Part shown: positions 42,649 through 51,797 of the stretch, one piece after another
Position numbering within the stretch: the stretch's first letter is position 1
Layout: each line of letters opens with the position of its first letter
NCBI RefSeq assembly: GCF_000708265.2
Contig: NZ_JCKI01000008.1
Span: 124,001 to 188,000, forward strand
Origin: Pedobacter sp. R20-19
Lineage (GTDB): Bacteria; Bacteroidota; Bacteroidia; Sphingobacteriales; Sphingobacteriaceae
Direction: 5' to 3'
DNA length: 64,000 nt
Notes under the pieces: generated by a model
Seen by the model: the letters and a program-made list of their open reading frames with translations, nothing else
Told to the model about the DNA's origin: nothing
The model's database searches: none
Program-made: the position numbers and the translations under genes

Positions 42649-42730
42649 CGTCCTCCTGAACTTGATTCAGGATCTTTTTTTTGAAGAGTTTATGTAGGGG
42701 ATTGCTGCGTTATTCCTCCCCGCAATGAGG
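42649..42730. repeat. Composite palindromic repeat, copy 2
   Basis: Same order as copy 1 (CGTCCTCCTGAACTTGATTC, AGGATCTTTT, TTTGAAGAG, GGATTGCTGCG, CTCCCCGCAATGAGG) in the same orientation, diverged and shortened. Confidence 0.7.
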
Positions 42731-42745
42731 ATAGATCATCTGATA

Positions 42746-43144
42746 TTATTCTTCCAACAAAGCCTGTCTGATTTTTTCAGCAGCTTCAGCCAGCTCTTCC
42801 TGAGTTGGGCTTAATTTTTCTTTACTAAAGTTCATATCGCTCACATTATTCATGGGAATCAAATGAATATGCGCATGTGGAACTTCCAAACCGATTACCG
42901 AAACGCCTACTTTTTTACAAGGAAAGGCTGTTTTCACACCTTTTGCTACAATTTTAGCGAACATCCAAAGACCAACAAAAAGGTCTTCATCCATATCAAA
43001 AATGTAATCCACTTCAATTTTTGGAATCACTAAAACATGGCCAGCAGTTAAAGGCTGAACATCCAGAAACGCTAAATACTCTACTGTTTCAGCTACAACA
43101 TGTGCGTTGATTTCGCCAGCAACGATTTTTGAAAAGACGGTCAT
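42746..43144 (-). CDS. HIT family protein (histidine triad)
   Basis: 132 residues. The signature HAHIHLIPM supplies the histidine triad, with KIVAGEINAHVVAETVEYLA at the N-terminus. These HinT-like enzymes hydrolyse nucleoside phosphoramidates or related nucleotide conjugates in the cytoplasm. It follows greA on the same strand after a gap that carries a short-word dyad. Confidence 0.95.
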   Translation of the reverse strand: MTVFSKIVAGEINAHVVAETVEYLAFLDVQPLTAGHVLVIPKIEVDYIFDMDEDLFVGLWMFAKIVAKGVKTAFPCKKVGVSVIGLEVPHAHIHLIPMNNVSDMNFSKEKLSPTQEELAEAAEKIRQALLEE

Positions 43145-43146
43145 AA

Positions 43147-43215
43147 GTAAGTTGTAGGTTGTGAGTTATAAGTTACAGGTCTGGTCTTACAACCTGCAAC
43201 CTATAACTCGTAACA
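43147..43215. repeat. Short-word dyad between greA and the HIT gene
   Basis: The left arm carries GTAGGTTGTGAGTTATAAGT and TACAGG. The right arm, reversed and complemented, carries GTTACGAGTTATAGGTTGC and AGGTTGT. The same words (AGGTTG, GAGTTATA, GTTAC) occur on both arms in a different order. Confidence 0.65.
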
Positions 43216-43218
43216 TTT

Positions 43219-43692
43219 TTATCTTGATATTTCTAAAACTTCAAACTGCATTTTACCTGCAGGCACTTCAATTTCAGCAAATTCACCAACAGATTTACCC
43301 AATAAACCTTGAGCTATTGGAGATTTCACGGAAATTTTTCCAGTTTTTAAATCTGCTTCAGTTTCAGCAACTAATTGATAAGTCATGGTTGCACCATTCT
43401 TTACATTTTTGATCTTTACGATAGACAGTGCCAATACTTTTGTTAAATCTAGTTTTGATTCATCAATTAAACGGGCATTCGCCAGTGTATTTTTTAATTT
43501 GGAAATTTTCGCTTCATGCAAACCCTGAGCCTCTTTTGCGGCATCATATTCTGCATTCTCCGATAAATCACCTTTATCTCTTGCTTCAGCAATTGCTTTA
43601 GATATTAGCTGACGCCCTGTGGTTGTTAGATAATGAACTTCCTCTTTTAATTTATCTAACCCCTCTTGTGTATAGTACGTTACCTCTGTCAT
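43219..43692 (-). CDS. greA: Transcription elongation factor GreA
   Basis: 157 residues. An N-terminal coiled coil includes ARDKGDLSENAEYDAAKEAQ, with the acidic tip (Asp/Glu) that stimulates RNA cleavage in backtracked RNA polymerase. The C-terminal FKBP-like domain ends GEFAEIEVPAGKMQFEVLEI. Normal length. A terminator-like hairpin lies 40-75 nt upstream on the same strand (43732-43764), which may limit read-through into greA. Confidence 0.96.
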   Translation of the reverse strand: MTEVTYYTQEGLDKLKEEVHYLTTTGRQLISKAIAEARDKGDLSENAEYDAAKEAQGLHEAKISKLKNTLANARLIDESKLDLTKVLALSIVKIKNVKNGATMTYQLVAETEADLKTGKISVKSPIAQGLLGKSVGEFAEIEVPAGKMQFEVLEISR

Positions 43693-43731
43693 TGCTCTAT
43701 TAATTTTTTTTCAAACGCTATAAAAAACAAA

Positions 43732-43764
43732 CAAGACTACATAGTTGGTTACTACATAGTCTTG
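43732..43764 (-). terminator. Terminator-like hairpin upstream of greA
   Basis: On the minus strand CAAGACTA pairs with TAGTCTTG, with the 10-mer ACTATGTAGT present twice inside, then GTTTGTTTTTT. It faces toward greA and could be a leader attenuator, since no minus-strand gene precedes it. Confidence 0.5.
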
Positions 43765-43963
43765 CTTCAATTATAACGAAGATAAAATCTGAAAATTACA
43801 AATGCAAATAAATGCACATGATTTTTGTGATTTAACGATTTACAAGATGCTGTTATGACGTTGATAACATATTTGAGCAACATATCGCATATTTGAATCT
43901 AAGCATTCTTTCATTCAATAATTCATCCATTATTTTTTACTTTTAGCTCAAATTATTCAAAAA

Positions 43964-45844
43964 ATGAAAAAGTTATTCTCACTAGCCCTCTTATGGGGTA
44001 TAAGCTGTTACACCATTTCTGCCCAAGAGCTTTATATGCCAAGAAATATCAAGGCTGCTTATCAAAAAGGAACACGGTCTATTACTGGCCAACCAGGCCC
44101 TAATTACTGGCAAAACCATGGTCAGTACAATATGGATATCAAGGTAGATGCAGAAACGAAAATAGTAAGCGGACAGGAGGAGATATTATATAGTAACAAC
44201 AGTACTGATACGTTAAATGTGTTAGCTATTCGTTTCGTAAATAATCTGCACAAACCTACCTCACCAAGAAGCGGTGCGGTTAGCGAAGATTTTTTATCCA
44301 GCGGTTTAAATATTACCTCTTTTGTTGTTGATGGAGAAACTTATAAGGTAGACAGTAAAAGCTGGGGAACAGTTGGAAACGTAAAATTGAAAAAGCCATT
44401 AAACCCCAAATCGAAAATTACCGTAAAAATTCAGTGGGATTACCCGTTATCAAAAGAAAGCGGCCGTGAGGGACAAATTGACCCGAATTCATTTTTCGTA
44501 GCCTACAGTTATCCCCGTATTTCGGTATATGATGATTACAATGGCTGGGATCGGATTCCCCACACAGACAGGGCAGAGTTTTACAATGATTTTAATGATT
44601 ATATTTTTTCTGTTAAAGCACCAAAGAATTATGTTGTCTATGCCACTGGCGATTTTTTAAATCCTGATGAAGTGCTTCAGCCAGAAATTGCTGCACGTTT
44701 AAAAAAATCATACGACACGGATGAAGTGGTACATATTGCTACCGCAGAAGAACTAAAAGATGGAAAAGTAACTGCTCAAAAAGATTGGAACACCTGGAAA
44801 TTTAAAGCTGATCATATTACTGATGTTACATTTGCATTGAGCAATCATTATGTTTGGGATGGCGGAAGCGTAATTGTTGATACCAAAACAGGCCGCAGAG
44901 CCAGTGCGCAGGCAGCTTACAACCCAACTACCGGCAAAGATTTTATAAATTCGGTAAAATACAACATTAATGCCCTATCGTGGTTTTCGAATAACTGGCC
45001 TGGCATTCCATATCCTTATTTAAAAACCATCGCTTTCCAGGGCTTTGCGGACATGGAGTTTCCAATGATGGTGAATGATTCCAACTTTGGCGATCCGGTT
45101 TTTGCCCAATTGGTTCAGGATCATGAAGTGGCACACACCTATTTCCCTTTCTACATGGGCATTAATGAAACCCGCTACGCTTACATGGATGAAGGTTGGG
45201 CAACTACCTTTGAATATTTGATTGGCATTGCAGAACATGGGAAACAGGCGGCAGATGATTTTTACAAAAAGTTCAGGGTAAATAACTACATCAATGACAA
45301 ATCAGCGGAAGAAGATCAGCCCGTAATTTCTATGTCTGATCAGGTTTCAGGCGCAGGATATGGTAATAATTCTTACGGCAAGGCATCATTATCTTACCTG
45401 GCATTAAAAGATATGCTGGGTGATGTTCTTTTTAAGAAAGCATTGCACCATTATATGAATACCTGGAATGGTAAACATCCTATTCCATGGGATTATTTTA
45501 ATTCGATGAATGCAGGCGCTGGTCAAAACTTAAATTGGTTTTTCCAAAATTGGTTTTTCACCAACAATTATTTGGATTTAGCTATTGGAAAAGTTGCCGC
45601 AGCTAAAGGAAAATCGTTGGTTACTGTTAAAAATGTTGGGGGCTTTGCCATTCCTTTTGATGTAGTGGTAATTTATGCTGATGGTAAAAAAGAAACCCTT
45701 CATCAAACACCTGCTGTATGGAAAGTCAATCAAAAAGAAGCGGTGATCAATATCCCGTCAGCAAAGAAAATTACATCGGTTACTTTAGATAATGGTATTT
45801 ATGTAGATGCAACACCAAAAGATAATGTTTATGTTGTAAAATAG
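43964..45844 (+). CDS. M1 family metallopeptidase, secreted
   Basis: 626 residues with a signal peptide of about 20 (ending ISAQEL). An N-terminal beta domain runs to about 270. The catalytic domain has QDHEVAHTYFPF (zinc HExxH) and YMDEGWATTFEYL, the third ligand Glu. The GAMEN exopeptidase motif is replaced by QGFADMEFPMM. It probably trims periplasmic peptides from the N-terminus. It is monocistronic. Confidence 0.92.
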   Translation: MKKLFSLALLWGISCYTISAQELYMPRNIKAAYQKGTRSITGQPGPNYWQNHGQYNMDIKVDAETKIVSGQEEILYSNNSTDTLNVLAIRFVNNLHKPTSPRSGAVSEDFLSSGLNITSFVVDGETYKVDSKSWGTVGNVKLKKPLNPKSKITVKIQWDYPLSKESGREGQIDPNSFFVAYSYPRISVYDDYNGWDRIPHTDRAEFYNDFNDYIFSVKAPKNYVVYATGDFLNPDEVLQPEIAARLKKSYDTDEVVHIATAEELKDGKVTAQKDWNTWKFKADHITDVTFALSNHYVWDGGSVIVDTKTGRRASAQAAYNPTTGKDFINSVKYNINALSWFSNNWPGIPYPYLKTIAFQGFADMEFPMMVNDSNFGDPVFAQLVQDHEVAHTYFPFYMGINETRYAYMDEGWATTFEYLIGIAEHGKQAADDFYKKFRVNNYINDKSAEEDQPVISMSDQVSGAGYGNNSYGKASLSYLALKDMLGDVLFKKALHHYMNTWNGKHPIPWDYFNSMNAGAGQNLNWFFQNWFFTNNYLDLAIGKVAAAKGKSLVTVKNVGGFAIPFDVVVIYADGKKETLHQTPAVWKVNQKEAVINIPSAKKITSVTLDNGIYVDATPKDNVYVVK

Positions 45845-45856
45845 TTGACAATTAAG

Positions 45857-45887
45857 GTTGGCAGTTTTCAATTTGCAAACTGCCAAC
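45857..45887. terminator. Hairpin between the M1 peptidase and OsmC genes
   Basis: GTTGGCAGTTT and AAACTGCCAAC are a perfect 11-bp inverted repeat in a convergent gap, so it can serve both genes. CTATTCTCTA/CTATTCTCTG words follow. Confidence 0.7.
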
Positions 45888-45929
45888 TTTCTATTCTCTA
45901 TTTCCTGTTCCCTATTCTCTGTTTAAAGG

Positions 45930-46406
45930 TTAACCGTTCTCCGCTTTAAAAGTCGCTTCGTGTTTAACAGGAAAATTAAGTGAATTGGCGATGAAACACA
46001 TTTTATTGGCTTCTTGATGTAATGATTCTGCAAGTTCAAAATGAGCCTTATCGGCAATTAAAACCTGAGGATTTAAGGTTACTTCTTTAAACTTCCCACT
46101 CCCATCTACCAGTTCCTCCATGGTTCCAACGGCCTTATCCTTATAATCTATTACTACAATTTCATTTTTCGAGCACAGGTGCAAATACCAAAGCATATGG
46201 CAACTGGAAATGGAAGATAAAAGCAGATCTTCAGGATTATATTTGGCCTTATCACCCAGAAAGGCAGAATCTGATGAACCTAAAATATCGGCTTTGCCAT
46301 CAACTGATATAGTATAATCGCGATCGTATGATCTATAATCCATTGTTCCGGAACCTTTATTTCCAGTCCATGTAATTGTTGTTGAATATAAATGATCTTT
46401 CGGCAT
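45930..46406 (-). CDS. OsmC family peroxidase-like protein
   Basis: 158 residues. LLLSSISSCHMLWYLHLCSK carries the first reactive Cys and NKMCFIANS the second, as in OsmC/Ohr proteins that reduce organic peroxides with dithiols. The fold order (N-terminal sheet with WTGNKGSGTMDYRSYDRDYT, central helix) fits. Convergent with the M1 peptidase gene. Confidence 0.92.
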   Translation of the reverse strand: MPKDHLYSTTITWTGNKGSGTMDYRSYDRDYTISVDGKADILGSSDSAFLGDKAKYNPEDLLLSSISSCHMLWYLHLCSKNEIVVIDYKDKAVGTMEELVDGSGKFKEVTLNPQVLIADKAHFELAESLHQEANKMCFIANSLNFPVKHEATFKAENG

Positions 46407-46569
46407 GATATAATTTATTTAGATTTTATAACTCAATTTATGAATTTTGGTCTGAATTCTTGAACAAGAATCCAAACTGTTTTTAATATGTATATTGATC
46501 TCATTTGTAATCAGTATGAGAGAAAACAGCAATTTTATCGTCTCAACTATTACCTTACTTCAAATCTAC

Positions 46570-47493
46570 TTACGAAAACCCCTGCAACTTATCTGCAAGT
46601 ACTTCCGAAATCTTCCGGTAAGAATCAAAAGTCCATCCGCCTACATGCGGAGTTAAAATAATCTTTTCATTCGCTTTTAATTCATCATACCAATCTTGTT
46701 CGCCTAATGCAGGAAACTTTTCTGTTTGCAACACATCTAAACCAGCGCCTAAAATTTTACCAGATTTAATGGCATTTAAAACAGCTTTTGTACTTACTAT
46801 CTCTCCCCTCGCCGTATTGATAAAAAAAATTGGTTTTTTAAAATGGAAAAAATATTCATCATCAACCATTTGCCTGGTTTCTGCAGTGAGTGGAATGTGC
46901 AAGCTTAACACATCACTATGTTTTACAATCTCTTCCATACTTACCTCACGAGCAAAAGCATCACTAAAGCCTGTTTTATATTTATCATAAGCCATTACAT
47001 CTACTTCAAAGCCTGCAAGTTTTTTAGCAAAACTTTGCCCCATAAAGCCATAACCTATAATCCCTACCTTTTTACCCTTCAACTCATAACCCCGATTGCC
47101 TTCACGATCCCAAATTCCATTTCTAATTTCCTGATCAGCCTTGCGGAAATTATTCATTAATGATAATAACAATCCGGTAGCATGTTCTCCAACAGCATCA
47201 CAATTTCCTTCAGGAGCATTAATCAGTTCAATATTTCTTTCAAATGCGATTTTATCATCAATATTATCTAAACCAGCACCTGCTCTGGCCACAAACTTTA
47301 AATTGGGCGCAGCCGCAAAAACCTCAGCATCAATTCTAAACTTGGTACGCACGGCAATACCTACATAATCCTTAATTTTCTCTAACGTTTGCTGCCGTGT
47401 AATTTGCGGCTCATCATCAACCACATAACCCATTGCAATAGCCCGCTCCTTAAAAACAGGATGTAAATCATCAACGATTAATATTTTCTTCAT
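46570..47493 (-). CDS. D-2-hydroxyacid dehydrogenase (phosphoglycerate dehydrogenase-like)
   Basis: 307 residues. NAD-binding motif KVGIIGYGFMGQSFAKKL, catalytic Arg in NTARGEIVSTKA, Glu in VLQTEKFPALGEQ, and His in ILTPHVGGWTFDS. The N-terminal domain has RAGAGLDNIDDKIA. It lacks the ACT domain of long SerA proteins but matches the short form. It likely oxidises 3-phosphoglycerate or a related D-hydroxyacid. No serC lies nearby, so the pathway is uncertain. Confidence 0.9.
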   Translation of the reverse strand: MKKILIVDDLHPVFKERAIAMGYVVDDEPQITRQQTLEKIKDYVGIAVRTKFRIDAEVFAAAPNLKFVARAGAGLDNIDDKIAFERNIELINAPEGNCDAVGEHATGLLLSLMNNFRKADQEIRNGIWDREGNRGYELKGKKVGIIGYGFMGQSFAKKLAGFEVDVMAYDKYKTGFSDAFAREVSMEEIVKHSDVLSLHIPLTAETRQMVDDEYFFHFKKPIFFINTARGEIVSTKAVLNAIKSGKILGAGLDVLQTEKFPALGEQDWYDELKANEKIILTPHVGGWTFDSYRKISEVLADKLQGFS

Positions 47494-47718
47494 TTGTAAA
47501 TTTTATTTTCGACGTTTTGGAGATCAAACAAAAGTAACATTTTATAAAAGGCTTCCGCATCTCAAAATCCCTTATTTATTTAAGTTTGCCAGCATCATTA
47601 AGACTCACAAAAATATTACTATAAAACCGCTGTAATAAAATAGTTACGCCATGCTTATTAAACTTAGTTGCTGTTACTTTGTCTCCCTTTACAACACACA
47701 CACAAATTTTAATTTTTA

Positions 47719-50208
47719 ATGAGACTTTTACAATTACGAACATTACCTATAATCCTCCTCCTTTTAAGTTTAACTTTTAATCTTTTTGCCCAAACTGGTA
47801 GCAAAGCAAAAATTATCGGCGTATTAAAAGATGCCAAAACTCAAGAAACCATCCCTTTTGCCACGGCTGTTTTAATAGACAAGACAACAGCAAAGAACGT
47901 GAAGATAGCACAGACCGATCTGAACGGAGCTTTTGTAATGTCCGATTTACCTAAAGGAAATTTTACCTTTAAAATCAGCTTCGTTGGCTATCAAACTATG
48001 GTGAGAGACAATATTGCCATTACCGCAGCAACAGGCACTTTAAACTTCGGCGACATTAAAATGAATGCAGCCAAAGGCAATATTTTAAGTGAGGTGACCG
48101 TAACAGGCCAGAAACAGGGTATGCAGATGGGAATTGACAAGAAAATATTTTCAGTAGATCAGAGTGTGATTAGTGAAGGTGGTTCAGCTACTGATTTATT
48201 GCAAAATGTTCCCTCCGTTTCTACTGATATGGATGGCAATGTGAGTTTACGTGGTTCTACAGGTGTAAAGGTTTTAATTGATGGTAAACCTTCACTAATT
48301 GCAGGCGGAAATGTAGCGCAGATTTTAGCTTCCATTCCGGCAAGTTCAATAGAAAGTGTAGAGGTAATCACTAATCCTTCAGCTAAATATGATGCAGAAG
48401 GTCAGTCGGGCATTATCAACATTGTTTTAAAGAAAAACACCAAATTAGGTTTTAATGGTTCAGCAGCCATTACTGCAGGTAACCGTGATAATTATAATGC
48501 CAATACCAATTTAAGTTTTCAAAACAGTAAAGTTAACATTTATGGAAACTACAGTTATCGTTATGGAAACCGTGTTGGAGGAGGTTATCAGGACATTACC
48601 TATAAATCAGACTCGGCAAGAACGGCCTTTACCAATCAGGCAACCACTTCAAATACTTTGGAGAAAGGGCATAATGCCAAGGCTGGGTTAGATTATTATC
48701 TGGCGCCTAAAAGCGTGATCAGTTTATCAGGTGGTTTCAATTCAAGAGAAAACGAGCGAAATGAATTATTGGATATCAGACAATTGAACCGTGTACAAAC
48801 ACCTGTTTCTTTGAGCAACAGAACCAATTTAAATGATGGCTATGGAAGTAGTTATGATTTAAATTTGGATTACGTACAGAAGTTTAAAAAACCTAAAGAA
48901 GAATTGACTTTTAATTTTGGTTATTCAAACGGAGATAACAATAATGATCAAACTTATAGTACCACTACAACCAATAGAAACAATGTTCCGATTAACGAAA
49001 ACTTAAGCTTGCAACGTGTTTTTAATAGGGGTGATAACTCCAACTATAATATCCAAACAGATTATAGCGTACCTGTTGGCAAAGTGGGTAAAGTGGAAGT
49101 AGGCTACCGCAGCCAGATTCGCTTAGCTGACAACAACCAATACGCAGATTCTATTTTAACAAACACCAGCGTTTATATAGAAAACAACAAACTAATCAAT
49201 AATTTTAATAGCAAAGACCAGGTGCATGCCCTTTATGTGAACTATCAGAATCAAATTAAAGATTTTGGGTATCAATTGGGTTTAAGAGCAGAAGATGCCC
49301 GTTTGGATACGCATTTAGATGGCTACACCAATAATGTACTAACTTCAAGCGAAGGAAATATTCACTATAAAAGATTATATCCAAGTGTATTTTTAACGCA
49401 AAAGCTAAAAGGTGATAACCAGGTTCAGCTCAGCTATACCCGCCGTGTAAATCGTCCACGCCCATGGGATACCAATCCATTTTTGGATGTATCAGATCCA
49501 TTTAACTACAGAGGTGGTAATCCGAATTTATTACCGGAAGACGTACATTCCTTTGAGTTAGGCTACAGCAAATACTGGAAAAAAGTAACCTTAACATCCA
49601 GCTTATATTTCCGCCAAACCAATGATGTGATTCAACGGGTAAGAAGCTCACCGGTTAATGGTATTATCACTTCAACGCCTCAAAACTTATCACGCCAGAT
49701 TAACAGCGGTTTAGAATTAATTGGTCGTTTTGATTTGGTAAAGGCCTTAAACTTCACCACCAACGTAAACCTTTACCAGGCAAAATTTGATGGAGATGCC
49801 CGATTTGACATCCCCACCAGCAGTGGCTTTAGCTGGAATGCCAATTTAACAGCAAACTTAACGGTTGTTAAAAATTTATCAGTACAGGTTCGTGGTGATT
49901 ATCGTGCACCGGAAGTAATGGCACAAGGTAAACGTAACGCCATGTATGGCATTGATGGTGGTGCGAAATATGACTTCCCGAACAAAAAATCATCATTGAG
50001 TTTTAACGTGAGAGACATATTTAATACCAGAAGATGGAGCATGACTACTGAAGACAAATTTACAATTGTAGATTTTCAGCGCCAGATGCAGGGAACAATG
50101 GGAAATTTAACCTACTCTTACCGATTTGGAAAAACTACATTTAGCAATGTAAAAAAACAGAAAAAAGATGAACAGCAGGATAACCGACCTGATGAAGGTT
50201 CATTCTAA
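47719..50208 (+). CDS. TonB-dependent receptor, outer-membrane beta-barrel (OMP_b-brl_3 type)
   Basis: 829 residues. Signal peptide to about residue 24 (LLLSLTFNLFAQ). A carboxypeptidase-like domain (about 28-112: KIIGVLKDAKTQETIPFATA) is followed by a plug with LLQNVPSVSTDMDGNVSLRG and VEVITNPSAKYDAEGQSGII, then a barrel. The C-terminus lacks the usual terminal aromatic strand and ends in a charged tail (KKQKKDEQQDNRPDEGSF). It has no SusD partner, so it is unlike the susCD pair. Ligand unknown. Confidence 0.9.
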   Translation: MRLLQLRTLPIILLLLSLTFNLFAQTGSKAKIIGVLKDAKTQETIPFATAVLIDKTTAKNVKIAQTDLNGAFVMSDLPKGNFTFKISFVGYQTMVRDNIAITAATGTLNFGDIKMNAAKGNILSEVTVTGQKQGMQMGIDKKIFSVDQSVISEGGSATDLLQNVPSVSTDMDGNVSLRGSTGVKVLIDGKPSLIAGGNVAQILASIPASSIESVEVITNPSAKYDAEGQSGIINIVLKKNTKLGFNGSAAITAGNRDNYNANTNLSFQNSKVNIYGNYSYRYGNRVGGGYQDITYKSDSARTAFTNQATTSNTLEKGHNAKAGLDYYLAPKSVISLSGGFNSRENERNELLDIRQLNRVQTPVSLSNRTNLNDGYGSSYDLNLDYVQKFKKPKEELTFNFGYSNGDNNNDQTYSTTTTNRNNVPINENLSLQRVFNRGDNSNYNIQTDYSVPVGKVGKVEVGYRSQIRLADNNQYADSILTNTSVYIENNKLINNFNSKDQVHALYVNYQNQIKDFGYQLGLRAEDARLDTHLDGYTNNVLTSSEGNIHYKRLYPSVFLTQKLKGDNQVQLSYTRRVNRPRPWDTNPFLDVSDPFNYRGGNPNLLPEDVHSFELGYSKYWKKVTLTSSLYFRQTNDVIQRVRSSPVNGIITSTPQNLSRQINSGLELIGRFDLVKALNFTTNVNLYQAKFDGDARFDIPTSSGFSWNANLTANLTVVKNLSVQVRGDYRAPEVMAQGKRNAMYGIDGGAKYDFPNKKSSLSFNVRDIFNTRRWSMTTEDKFTIVDFQRQMQGTMGNLTYSYRFGKTTFSNVKKQKKDEQQDNRPDEGSF

Positions 50209-50216
50209 ATAATAGC

Positions 50217-50249
50217 AAGGCGTTTCGAATATCGGAACGCCTTTTTTGT
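50217..50249 (+). terminator. Terminator of the TonB receptor gene
   Basis: AAGGCGTTTCG and CGGAACGCCTT form a stem, followed by six T. Confidence 0.85.
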
Positions 50250-50290
50250 TTAATTACATCTTGTAAAAATGATATTCATTATCTTGCGCT

Positions 50291-50845
50291 ATGGAAGATC
50301 AAAACCCCTGGAAAACACTTGACAGTGAAGTAAAATACGATAACAACTGGATCAGGGTTACAGAACATCAGGTCATTAATCCATCTGGCGGTTCAGGAAT
50401 TTACGGCGAGGTCCATTTTAAAAATTTTGCCATCGGTATTTTACCACTTGATGGAGAAAAAAACACGTGGTTGGTTGGACAATATCGTTTCCCACTTCAA
50501 GCTTATAGCTGGGAAATTCCGGAAGGCGGTGGTCCTTTTAATGAAGACAACCTGGAAAGTGCAAGACGTGAGCTATTGGAGGAAACAGGATTAAGTGCTA
50601 AAAACTGGAAAGAGATTCAGCGGATGCATCTTTCCAATTCAGTAAGTGATGAACTGGCCATTATTTATCTGGCAACCGATCTTATTCATGGCATAGCCAT
50701 GCCGGAGGAAACAGAGCAACTGGTTATTAAAAAAGTACCTTTTGAAGCCGCCTATCAAATGGTTATCAATGGCGAAATAACCGATTCGATGAGTGTCGCA
50801 GCTATTTTAAAGGCAAAACTGATGCTGTTAAATGGCGAATTATAA
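50291..50845 (+). CDS. NUDIX hydrolase (ADP-ribose pyrophosphatase-like)
   Basis: 184 residues. A complete Nudix box, GGGPFNEDNLESARRELL then EETGL, fits Gx5Ex7REUxEExGU. The preceding YRFPLQAYSWEIPEG is characteristic of the ADP-ribose/nucleotide-sugar branch. It hydrolyses a nucleoside diphosphate linked to another moiety. A TATCTTGC sequence just before the ATG is a weak -7 candidate. Confidence 0.93.
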   Translation: MEDQNPWKTLDSEVKYDNNWIRVTEHQVINPSGGSGIYGEVHFKNFAIGILPLDGEKNTWLVGQYRFPLQAYSWEIPEGGGPFNEDNLESARRELLEETGLSAKNWKEIQRMHLSNSVSDELAIIYLATDLIHGIAMPEETEQLVIKKVPFEAAYQMVINGEITDSMSVAAILKAKLMLLNGEL

Positions 50846-50903
50846 TCATATCTTAACAAACCTAACAGTTAACAAAAACCTGCCGGGTTTATCTAAGTCT
50901 TAT

Positions 50904-50911
50904 TATCTTTG
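50904..50911 (+). promoter_or_regulatory. -7 element before plsC
   Basis: TATCTTTG, an exact TAnnTTTG, 18 nt before the ATG at 50930. Confidence 0.55.
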
Positions 50912-50929
50912 CGAACTATTTAAATCAAT

Positions 50930-51664
50930 ATGAGCAAGCTTTTTGGCTATATTTTAAGCCCTGTTTTCTACTTTTTCTTTGGATTGACACTTTGCATTTT
51001 TCATCCCATTCAGTGGATCTGTTATCGCTTTTTTGGATACAAGGCACATAAAGTTTCTGTTGATATCCTCAACTTTTTTTTAACTTATTGCCAAATATTT
51101 TTATTTAATTCTGTTCGCTTTAAAAACGATTATCAGCTTCCTACCGATAGGCCAATTATCTTCACTGCTAACCATCAAAGCATGTATGATATTCCTGCTA
51201 TGATCTGGTTTTTAAGAAAACACAGTGCGAAATTTATCTCGAAAATAGAACTCACTAAAGGCATCCCATCCATTTCCATTAACCTAAGATTAGGTGGTGG
51301 CGCAAACATCAACAGAAAAGATAATAAACAGGCCATCTCCGAAATTATTAATCTTGGCCGTAGAATGAAACAAAACAACTGGAGTACCGTAATTTTTCCT
51401 GAAGGTACGCGGGCAAAAGACGGACAGGTTAAAACCTTCCAATTTGGTGGAATTGCGACTTTATTAAAGGTTGTTCCAAATGCATTGGTTGTACCTATTG
51501 CAATAGAAAACTCCTGGAAAATTGTGCGTTTCGGCATGTTTCCGCTCACTACAGGCCTAGCCTTAAAATGGACCGTATTAAAACCAATAGAACCTGAAGG
51601 AAAAACGGCAAACGACATTACTCTTGAAGCCGAAACAGAAATTAGAAAGGTGCTTGGGCAATAG
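50930..51664 (+). CDS. plsC: 1-acyl-sn-glycerol-3-phosphate acyltransferase
   Basis: 244 residues. An N-terminal membrane helix (about 8-35), then the acyltransferase motifs NHQSMYD (Hx4D, catalytic His) and VIFPEGTRAKDG (phosphate binding), with LRLGGGANINRKDN between. PlsC makes phosphatidic acid from lysophosphatidic acid at the inner membrane. Convergent with the LytTR regulator, the gap being filled by a short-word dyad. Confidence 0.92.
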   Translation: MSKLFGYILSPVFYFFFGLTLCIFHPIQWICYRFFGYKAHKVSVDILNFFLTYCQIFLFNSVRFKNDYQLPTDRPIIFTANHQSMYDIPAMIWFLRKHSAKFISKIELTKGIPSISINLRLGGGANINRKDNKQAISEIINLGRRMKQNNWSTVIFPEGTRAKDGQVKTFQFGGIATLLKVVPNALVVPIAIENSWKIVRFGMFPLTTGLALKWTVLKPIEPEGKTANDITLEAETEIRKVLGQ

Positions 51665-51667
51665 AAG

Positions 51668-51790
51668 TATTAAAAGATTAGTATCAAGATGGAAATATCA
51701 GGTATCAAGACTAACGTATTAGGTATCGAGACCTATTGTGATTCTAGACTTTTGACTTGATACTTGATACTCATAACTATGGACTAAAGA
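51668..51790. repeat. Short-word dyad between plsC and the LytTR regulator
   Basis: The left half carries TTAGTATCAAGATGGAAATA, TCAGGTATCAAGACTAA and TAGGTATCGAGACC. The right half carries TAGACTTTTGACTTGATACT and TGATACTCATAAC, TGGACTAAAGACTCC. Words GTATCAAGA and its complement TCTTGATAC-like forms face each other. The word resembles the dyad in the metH leader. Confidence 0.65.
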
Positions 51791-51797
51791 CTCCAAA

